DNA from: DASYTH01 sp035762905
Lineage (GTDB): Bacteria > Actinomycetota > Actinomycetes > Mycobacteriales > Pseudonocardiaceae
Assembly (NCBI RefSeq): GCF_035762905.1
Contig: NZ_DASUCC010000035.1
Location: 1-64,000, forward strand
DNA length: 64,000 nucleotides
Direction: 5' to 3'
Each line of letters opens with the position of its first letter. Position 1 is the first letter of the stretch. Below the pieces are notes generated by a model. That model worked only from the letters and a program-made list of their open reading frames with translations. It did not search any database and was not told the DNA's origin. This document shows, piece by piece, positions 50,450 through 57,223 of the stretch. A program made the translations under genes and the position numbers.

Positions 50450-51519
50450 GATCGCTGCCCTGCCACGCTCGCCATGCGGTGCAACGAAAACGACCGCGGC
50501 GCGCCGGTCGGGTCGCCGCCCGGACGAACGTACAGCTCACCCGACGCGGGCAGCAGCACCACGGTCGCGACCGTGCGCTCCCTGGTGATGTCGCCGTGGT
50601 CGGGCACGTGGACCGGCGGCGTGGACAGCACGGCGAGGTGGTCGGACACCCGCGCGGAGTCGGGCAGCGCCGCGACACCGGCCCGGCAGGCGGCCAGCCG
50701 GCGCACCGAGGAGTTGCGGGCGAACACGTTCAGCTCGTCCAGGGGCACGAGGTCGGGATGCAGCAGATGGTTGGTGTGCGCGGTCCACCGGGCCCGCACC
50801 ACCCGGCGCCGGTCCCCCACGATCTCCAGCACCGCCGCGCTCGTCCGGTCGCACAGGGTGATCGACCGGGAGCTGGCCAGGCGCAGACCGCGTAGCACCG
50901 CGAGCGCACCGTCCACATCGGACGCGGTGTCGAGCACGTGCCGGATGGCCAGGTACGGCGGCAACCCCGGACCCCACCGGCCGCCGAGCACCAGGTTCAG
51001 CCCCACCGCCAGTCCGTCCGAGTTGACCCCGAGATAGCCGAGCAGTCCGGCGAAGCTGAGCACCAGCGCCCGGCGGCCCGACCCGGCGCGAGCCACGTCG
51101 AGCACCGCGATCTGGTCGTCCAGGTTGCCGTTGAGATCGATCGTCTGGGCCAGCACCGGTTCCGGCCCGGACACCGCGTAGGTGGTGCAGTCGCCGCCGG
51201 CCGGCACCCGCCGGTAGCCCATGATCTCCCGGCGCAGCTGCAACAGCAGCGCCTGCTCGTGGCTGATCCCGGCGCCCTCGGCCAGACCCCGGATCTCCGC
51301 GGCCAGATCCGGGGTGGCCGCCTCGATCTCGACCGCATGCGCCGCGATCGTGGCGCTGAGCCCGGCCATGATCAGCTCCGGGCCGGGCACCACGTGGTTG
51401 AGCCGGGCCAGCCCGTCGTCGAGGAACGCGCGCAGGTCGGACGCCCGCGCGGCGCCGTGCTGCCGGCCGATCGCGAACGGATCGCCCTCGGCGCGGACGA
51501 ACGCGACCGGGCCGGTCAT
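50446..51519 (-). CDS. C45-type (acyl-CoA:6-APA acyltransferase-like) N-terminal nucleophile hydrolase/acyltransferase
   Basis: The 357-residue product has an N-terminal helical part with 'AIGRQHGAARA' and 'GLAEGAGISHEQALLLQLRREIMGYRR'. The likely cleavage/nucleophile site is 'GGDCTTYAV' with Cys, as in penicillin acyltransferase, followed by 'VLAQTIDLNGNLDD' and 'GYLGVNSDGLAVGLNLVLGG'. In peptide-type clusters such enzymes form or exchange amides. Here it could release or transfer an acyl chain (inference). Coupled on both sides (ATGA). Confidence 0.8.
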   Translation of the reverse strand: MTGPVAFVRAEGDPFAIGRQHGAARASDLRAFLDDGLARLNHVVPGPELIMAGLSATIAAHAVEIEAATPDLAAEIRGLAEGAGISHEQALLLQLRREIMGYRRVPAGGDCTTYAVSGPEPVLAQTIDLNGNLDDQIAVLDVARAGSGRRALVLSFAGLLGYLGVNSDGLAVGLNLVLGGRWGPGLPPYLAIRHVLDTASDVDGALAVLRGLRLASSRSITLCDRTSAAVLEIVGDRRRVVRARWTAHTNHLLHPDLVPLDELNVFARNSSVRRLAACRAGVAALPDSARVSDHLAVLSTPPVHVPDHGDITRERTVATVVLLPASGELYVRPGGDPTGAPRSFSLHRMASVAGQRS

Positions 51520-52124
51520 CCCGCGCCCATTCGGACCTTCGGCGCGGCCGCCAGCGCCCGCTTGACACCCGGCCACTCGGCGCGCAGCACGCTGTAGAAC
51601 ACCGCGTCGCGGCGCCGGCCGCCGGGCATGTAGTTGAAGCTGCGCAGCACACCCTCCTCCACCGCGCCGATGTTGCGCAGCGCGCGGCGGGCCGGCTCGT
51701 TGCGCTGGTCGGTCTTGAACTCGACCCGCTCGGCACCCAGCCGCTCGAACGCGTGCTCCAGCATCAGGAACTTCGCCCAGCGGTTCACGCCCCGGCCGCG
51801 GAACTCCCGGCCCAGCCAGGACCAGCCGATCTCGATCCGGGCGTCGGCCTCGGCCATGTTGCCGAAGCTCATGCTGCCGGCGGCCCGGCCGGTGTGCTTG
51901 TCGGTGATGTGGAACACGGCCCGGTGGCCGGCCATGTGGTCGGCCAGCGTGGCCTCGAAGTAGGCGTCGTACTCGGCGTCGGTGCGGACCAGCGACACGA
52001 AGTACCGCCAGATCTCCGGATCCATCGCGATGGCGCGCAACGAGTCCCGGTCGGCATCGGTGAGCGGCCGCAGCCGCACGTGCACGTTCTCCAGCGTCAC
52101 CGCCGCCAGATCGGTCCAGGTCAT
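51516..52124 (-). CDS. GNAT-family N-acyltransferase
   Basis: The 202-residue product has the GNAT core of the RimJ/RimL-like group ('VHVRLRPLTDADRDSLRAIAMDPEIWRYF', 'RIEIGWSWLGREFRGRGVNRWAKFLMLEHAFERLGAERVEFKTDQRNEPARRALRNIGAVEEG'). The acyl-CoA loop is 'GREFRGRGVN'. In triacsin-type pathways a GNAT encoded next to a carrier protein and an AMP ligase puts a succinyl group on hydrazinoacetate. The same gene trio here supports that job. Coupled by ATGA on both sides. Confidence 0.8.
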   Translation of the reverse strand: MTWTDLAAVTLENVHVRLRPLTDADRDSLRAIAMDPEIWRYFVSLVRTDAEYDAYFEATLADHMAGHRAVFHITDKHTGRAAGSMSFGNMAEADARIEIGWSWLGREFRGRGVNRWAKFLMLEHAFERLGAERVEFKTDQRNEPARRALRNIGAVEEGVLRSFNYMPGGRRRDAVFYSVLRAEWPGVKRALAAAPKVRMGAG

Positions 52125-52408
52125 CGCGCCGCCGCCTCGCCGGCCAGTGCATGCCGGGACAACGCGGCGACGACGTCGCGCAGCGTGCGCAGCGCGGCCA
52201 GGTCGTGCTCGGTGAAGTTGCCGACGCCGACACCGGTCGCGTCGCACACGGCGGTCACGAACAGCACCTTGTTCAGCGAGGACAACCCGTACTCGTTGAC
52301 CATGTCGAGGTCGAGCCCGATGTCCGCGGGCGCGATCCCGGTGTCCAGCGTCCGGGCCAGACAGCTCCGGGCGGCGCGCTCGATCGCGCCGGTGTGGTCA
52401 TCGTGCAT
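52121..52408 (-). CDS. Free-standing acyl/peptidyl carrier protein
   Basis: The 95-residue product has carrier helices with the phosphopantetheine serine in 'EYGLSSLNKVLF' (S in 'LSS'). It lies between the AMP ligase (11-base overlap) and the GNAT (ATGA). The order ligase-carrier-GNAT suggests that the AMP ligase loads this protein, perhaps with the hydrazinoacetate unit. Confidence 0.85.
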   Translation of the reverse strand: MHDDHTGAIERAARSCLARTLDTGIAPADIGLDLDMVNEYGLSSLNKVLFVTAVCDATGVGVGNFTEHDLAALRTLRDVVAALSRHALAGEAAAR

Positions 52409-53900
52409 GGATACCCCTTCGGTGGTCCTCGATCTCCGAGCGGTAGAGGTCGAAGATCCGGTTGCGTTGCGGTTTGTACTGCGACGTGAGCGTGTTGTTC
52501 TGGATGCTGAACCGGGGCCGGGCGATGACGATCTTGCGGATCCGCTCGTCGCCGCCGAACGCGGAGTTGGTCTGCCGCAGCGCCGCGGTGATCGCGTCCT
52601 CGTCGGCCGGATCCTGCGCCGGGGACACGACCGCGACCAGGTTCGTGCGATCCGCGCAGAGCACGACGCACTCCTCGATCGCCGCGCTCGCCTTGAGGTG
52701 CTCCTCGATCGGCCGCACCACGATCTTGCGCGCGTTGTCCAGCACGATCACATCGTCGGCCCGCCCGCGGATGTAGAGGAAGCCGTCCTCGTCGAGATAG
52801 CCGAGATCACCGGTGCGCACCACGCCGTCGGCGCCGAACACCCGCTCCGACTCGCCGGGCGCGGCGTACTCGTAGCGCCGGTTCACCGGATGGTCACTGC
52901 GCACGCTGATCACGCCGCCCGCGTCGAACAGCACCTGCTTGCCCGGCAGCACCTTGCCCACGCTGCCCTCCCGGTGCGCGCCGGGGTGGTTCTTGCTCAC
53001 GATGCAGGTCTCGTTGAGCCCGTAGCCCTCGTAGAGCGGCAGCCCCGCGTCGGTGAAGAAGCGCAGCACCTCGGCGCTGGCCGGCGCAGATCCGGTCCAC
53101 AGGTACCGGATCCGGTCGCCGAACAGGCCGCGCGCGGCCTCGACCCGGCAACCCGGCCTGGTCTCGATGTGCTTGCGGGCCGCCTCGTAGAACCCCGGCA
53201 CGCCCATCACCACGGTCGGCCGGGTCTGCCGCAGCGCGACGAACGCGGCCTCATAGGTGCTGACCGTGACGTCGTGGCCGAAGCACAGCGCCGAGTAGAT
53301 CCAGTACCGCTGCTGCAACAGCGACAGCGGCAGGAACACGAACAGGTCGTCCGCCGCGCCGTGCGCGAACATCTGCTGCACCGCGCGCAGCGAGCCGTCG
53401 ATGCTGCCCACGCTCGCCGCGAGCGCCTTCGGCTGCCCGGTGCTGCCCGAGGTGAACTTCAGCGTGGTCACGTCGTCGACCGCGTACCGGGCCGGCGGCA
53501 ACGCTTCCGGCGCCGGCCCTGCGGCCAACTCGCGGACCATCCCGATCGGACGGACGCCAGGTGCCCCGGCCGGCCGGTCGGTGAACAGCAGCCGCAGCCG
53601 GTAGCGGGCAAGCAGCTCGCCGTCCGCCGCGAACTTGCCGGACTCGAACCCGGCGGTCACCGCCATCAGGCGCAGGGCGGCCAGATCAAGCAGGACCCAC
53701 TCCAGGCAGTTCGGGGCCAGGATGCCGATCCGGTCCCCCGGCCGGACACCGAGCCCGCGCAGCCCGTGCGCCACCCGCCCGGCCATCGCCCACAGCTCGG
53801 TCAGCTCGAACGACTCCGTGGAATCCAGCCGCACGAAGCGGATCCGGTGCCCGGCCTCGGGTGCGGCCGTGACGATCCGGTTGACGATCGAGTACGTCAT
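52398..53900 (-). CDS. AMP-dependent acyl ligase (fatty-acyl-AMP/CoA ligase-like)
   Basis: The 500-residue product has the ANL motifs 'LKFTSGSTGQPKALAAS', 'LYEGYGLNETCIVSKN', 'VVRTGDLGYLDEDGFLYIRGRADDVIV' and 'NNTLTSQYKPQRNRIF' with the catalytic Lys expected near its end ('SQYKPQR'). It would activate a carboxylic acid and load it onto the next gene's carrier protein. The ATG overlaps the NRPS stop (ATGA). Confidence 0.87.
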   Translation of the reverse strand: MTYSIVNRIVTAAPEAGHRIRFVRLDSTESFELTELWAMAGRVAHGLRGLGVRPGDRIGILAPNCLEWVLLDLAALRLMAVTAGFESGKFAADGELLARYRLRLLFTDRPAGAPGVRPIGMVRELAAGPAPEALPPARYAVDDVTTLKFTSGSTGQPKALAASVGSIDGSLRAVQQMFAHGAADDLFVFLPLSLLQQRYWIYSALCFGHDVTVSTYEAAFVALRQTRPTVVMGVPGFYEAARKHIETRPGCRVEAARGLFGDRIRYLWTGSAPASAEVLRFFTDAGLPLYEGYGLNETCIVSKNHPGAHREGSVGKVLPGKQVLFDAGGVISVRSDHPVNRRYEYAAPGESERVFGADGVVRTGDLGYLDEDGFLYIRGRADDVIVLDNARKIVVRPIEEHLKASAAIEECVVLCADRTNLVAVVSPAQDPADEDAITAALRQTNSAFGGDERIRKIVIARPRFSIQNNTLTSQYKPQRNRIFDLYRSEIEDHRRGIHAR

Positions 53901-56900
53901 CGGTCCCGCTCCGGCCGCTCGGCGTCAACGTACCCGGCCATCGCGCGGGCGGTGACCAGCTCGGTCAGCCGTTGCAGGGGGATGCTCACCCCGAACTCCT
54001 TGCGCACCCGGGTGACGATCCGGGCTGCGTCGATCGAGTTGCCGCCCAGCTCGAAGAAGTTCTCGTCCGGGTCGACCCGGTCGGTCCTGAGCACCGCCGC
54101 CCAGAGCCGGGCCACGCGGTGCGCGGTCTCCGACACCGGGCCGCCGACCGGTGCGGCGGCCGGGCGGTCCGGCGCGGCCCGGGCGGCCAATGCCCCCCGG
54201 TCGACCTTTCCGTTACGGGTCAACGGCAACCGGGCGTGCCAGACGAACGTGGCCGGCACCAGGTAGGCGGGCAGCACGGCGCCGAGCAACTCACGCAGCC
54301 GGCCGTCGGCCGGGCGCTCACCGTTGTCCGGCACCAGATGCGCGACCAACCGGTCGCCGCCGGCGCGCTCCTGCCGGACCACCACCGCCTGCCGCACGGC
54401 GGCCAACCGGGCGAGCTGGGCCTCGATCTCCCCGGCCTCGACCCGGTACCCGTTGACCTTCAGCTGGTGGTCGGCGCGACCGAGGATCTCGATCTCGCCG
54501 TCCGGCAGGTAACGGCCGATGTCCCCGGTCCGGTAGAGGCGCTCGCCCCGGCGCTCGTCGAACGGGAACTTCTCGGCGGTGCGCGCCTCGTCGGCCCAGT
54601 AGCCGCGGGCCAGACCGGTTCCGGCCGCGCAGATCTCGCCGGCGACCCAGTCCGGGGTGTCCAGGCCGTCCTGGTCCAGCACGTAGGCCCGGTTGTTGGC
54701 GTTGGGCCGGCCGTACGGGATGGTGCCGCGGTGCTCGTCGCCGGGAGCGATCGGATGCAGGATGTTCCAGATCGTGGTTTCCGTTGGGCCGCCGAGCGAA
54801 ACCAGCTCCAGGTCGGGGTTGAGCGCGCGCAGCGCGGCCGGCAGGGCCGGCGGGATCCGGTCCCCGCTCAGCATGATCAGCCGGAGCGTCGCCAGCCGCT
54901 CCGGCCCGTCCGCCGCGGCCGCCTCGTGCAGCAGCGTGGCGATGGCCGGCACCGAGTTCCACACGGTCACACCGGCCGCGCCGCACAGCCGCACCCAGTG
55001 CGCGGCATCCGCCGCCCGGTCGGCGTCCGGCAGCACGATCGCCGCGCCCGCCGACAGCGCGCCGAACACGTCGTAGACGGACAGGTCGAAGGTGAACGCG
55101 CTGATACCGAAGAACCGGTCCGCCGATGTGACGGCGAACCGCGCGGTGCAGTCGGCGATCACGTTGACCGCGCTGCGATGGCTGACCATCACGCCCTTGG
55201 GCTCGCCGGTCGTTCCGGAGGTGTAGAGCACGTAGGCCAGGTCGTTCGGTCCGGCGCCGGGCAACGGCTCCAGGTCGGCCGGATCGCCGTCCGGCACCGG
55301 GCCGCCGCAATCGAGCCGGAGCACGGAAAACGTCTCGCCGGTCCAGTCGGTGTTGGTCAGCGCGTATCGAACCTTGCCGTCCCGCAACAGGAATTCACGC
55401 CGGGCGGCGGGCAGGTCGGCGTCCACCGGCAGGTAGGCGGCGCCGGCCAGCAGCGTGCCGAGCATGCCGACGATCTGCTCCGGCCCCCGGGTCATCACCA
55501 ACCCGACCAGCTCGTCGCGGGCCACCCGTCCGGACCGCAGCCAGGCGGCGACCTGCCGGGCCCGGCGCAGCAGCTCGCCATAGCTCATGGTCCGGTGTCC
55601 GGTGATGATCGCCGCGGCGTCCGGGGTGCGTTCGGCGGCCGCGACGAAGGCGTCGGCCAGCATCGCGCCGGCCACCGGGGTGGCGGTGTCGTTGGCCGCG
55701 ACCCGCCGCGCACGCTGCCCGGCGGGCAGCAGGTCGAAGTCCCGTGCCGCCCAGTTCTCCGCGTGGCACAACAGGTTCAGCATGGCCCGGTAGCCCGCGA
55801 CCAGGTCTTCGACCAGCCCCGCCGGGAACAGCTCGTCCACCGCGTCGATCTTCACCAGCAGGCCGTCCGGCCGCTCGGCGGCGAACACGTTCACCCACAC
55901 CTGGGGGGTCTGGCTGACCGAGTAGACCTCCGGCCCGAACAGCTCGAGGCAGGAACCGTCCAGTCCGTCCGGTGTGTTGCCGATGGTGCAGTTGAACGTG
56001 AACGGCATCCGGGCCGCTGTCGGGTCGGCCCGCCTGCGGGCCAGTTCGCGCATTACCTCGATGCCGGAGAAGTGCCGGTGGTCGAGGTCGCGGTGCATCC
56101 GGTCCTGGAGGGCCGTTGCCCGGTCCGCGAAGGAGATCCCGCGATCGACGGCAATGTCGACCAGCATGGTGTCGGAGAAGTTGCCGATGGCGTCGGCGAT
56201 CCGCGGGTGGATCGGCAGCCGGTGCGCGACGGTGGTGGTGACGGTGAACCGCCGGCCGGCGCCCCATACGGACAGGGTCTCCGCGTAGGCGGCGAGCAGC
56301 GCCGTGGCCGGGGTCAGCCCGGCCCGGTGCGCCTGAGCCTTGAACGCGGCCCACGCGGTCAGGTCGAGGCGCACCGCCCTCGGGACGAACCGGGGGTGGG
56401 TGATCGCCGCGGGATCCTTGGCCAGCGGCAGGTTCGGGTGCGGTGCGAGGTCGTCGATCCGGTCCAGCCAGTAGCCGCGCGAGCGCCGGGCCGGGGCTCT
56501 GGTCGCGGCGTCCCGCAGCGCGGCGACGAACTCGGCGAACGGCAGCTCCGCGGTGTCCGGGAGGTTCTCGGGTCCGTCCCGGTACGCCCGCCACCAGTCC
56601 CGGTAGAACAGCAGGAAGCTCATGCCGTCGGCGACCAGCCCGTCCAGGCCGATGTGCAGCACCATCCGGTCGTCGGCCAGGATCGTCACCCCGACGGCCA
56701 GCAGCGGCGCGCGGTCGGCCGGCAGGATCCGGTGGGAGCGCTCGTGCCGCAGCCGCAGCCGGTCGGCCCGCTGCTCGGCCGGGGTGCGGTCGCGCAGGTC
56801 GAGCCGCTGGATCCGCACGTCGATCGGCCACGGTTGCTCGATCTGCGTGCCGTCGACGAACCGGGTGCGCAGCATTCCGTGCCGCCGCACCACCGACCGC

Positions 56901-57223
56901 AGCGCGGCCGCCAGCCGGTCGATGTCCCAGACGCCCTCCACCTCGGCGTAGGCGTGGTTCGCGACGTTGCCCAGCTCGAAGTCGCCGCCGCGGCCGAGCA
57001 GATAGCTCTGCTGCAACGGGGTCAGCGGGAAGCCGGCGGCCGGGCGCTCGGCGCCGGGCGTGCTCAGATGGGCGATCAGCTCCGCCTTGTGCGTCTTGAT
57101 CGTCGCGATGAGCGCGGGATCCATCCGTTCCCGCGGTCCGCGCAGCCGGAGCTCGCTGCCGGCCGCGGAGATGCGCAGCCCGCGCGCCTCGATCTCCCGG
57201 ATGACCTCGGTGGGACTACTCAT
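53897..57223 (-). CDS. NRPS module: docking domain, Cy (heterocyclisation), A (cysteine), PCP
   Basis: The 1108-residue product starts with a TubC-type docking domain (residues 1-52). The Cy domain (about 65-480) has the DxxxxDxxS motif D194-D199-S202 ('DGLVADGMS'). The A domain (about 500-990) has 'LYTSGTTGEPKGV', and its specificity residues read D-L-Y-N-M-S-L-I-W(-K): FDLSVYDVF, VWNSVP, IMLSGD, SLGGPTETTIW. This is the known cysteine code. The PCP has S1063 ('LGGNSIDAA'). There is no TE domain. The module should attach Cys to an upstream acyl/aminoacyl carrier and cyclise it to a thiazoline. Coupled by ATGA to genes on both sides. Confidence 0.93.
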   Translation of the reverse strand: MSSPTEVIREIEARGLRISAAGSELRLRGPRERMDPALIATIKTHKAELIAHLSTPGAERPAAGFPLTPLQQSYLLGRGGDFELGNVANHAYAEVEGVWDIDRLAAALRSVVRRHGMLRTRFVDGTQIEQPWPIDVRIQRLDLRDRTPAEQRADRLRLRHERSHRILPADRAPLLAVGVTILADDRMVLHIGLDGLVADGMSFLLFYRDWWRAYRDGPENLPDTAELPFAEFVAALRDAATRAPARRSRGYWLDRIDDLAPHPNLPLAKDPAAITHPRFVPRAVRLDLTAWAAFKAQAHRAGLTPATALLAAYAETLSVWGAGRRFTVTTTVAHRLPIHPRIADAIGNFSDTMLVDIAVDRGISFADRATALQDRMHRDLDHRHFSGIEVMRELARRRADPTAARMPFTFNCTIGNTPDGLDGSCLELFGPEVYSVSQTPQVWVNVFAAERPDGLLVKIDAVDELFPAGLVEDLVAGYRAMLNLLCHAENWAARDFDLLPAGQRARRVAANDTATPVAGAMLADAFVAAAERTPDAAAIITGHRTMSYGELLRRARQVAAWLRSGRVARDELVGLVMTRGPEQIVGMLGTLLAGAAYLPVDADLPAARREFLLRDGKVRYALTNTDWTGETFSVLRLDCGGPVPDGDPADLEPLPGAGPNDLAYVLYTSGTTGEPKGVMVSHRSAVNVIADCTARFAVTSADRFFGISAFTFDLSVYDVFGALSAGAAIVLPDADRAADAAHWVRLCGAAGVTVWNSVPAIATLLHEAAAADGPERLATLRLIMLSGDRIPPALPAALRALNPDLELVSLGGPTETTIWNILHPIAPGDEHRGTIPYGRPNANNRAYVLDQDGLDTPDWVAGEICAAGTGLARGYWADEARTAEKFPFDERRGERLYRTGDIGRYLPDGEIEILGRADHQLKVNGYRVEAGEIEAQLARLAAVRQAVVVRQERAGGDRLVAHLVPDNGERPADGRLRELLGAVLPAYLVPATFVWHARLPLTRNGKVDRGALAARAAPDRPAAAPVGGPVSETAHRVARLWAAVLRTDRVDPDENFFELGGNSIDAARIVTRVRKEFGVSIPLQRLTELVTARAMAGYVDAERPERDR

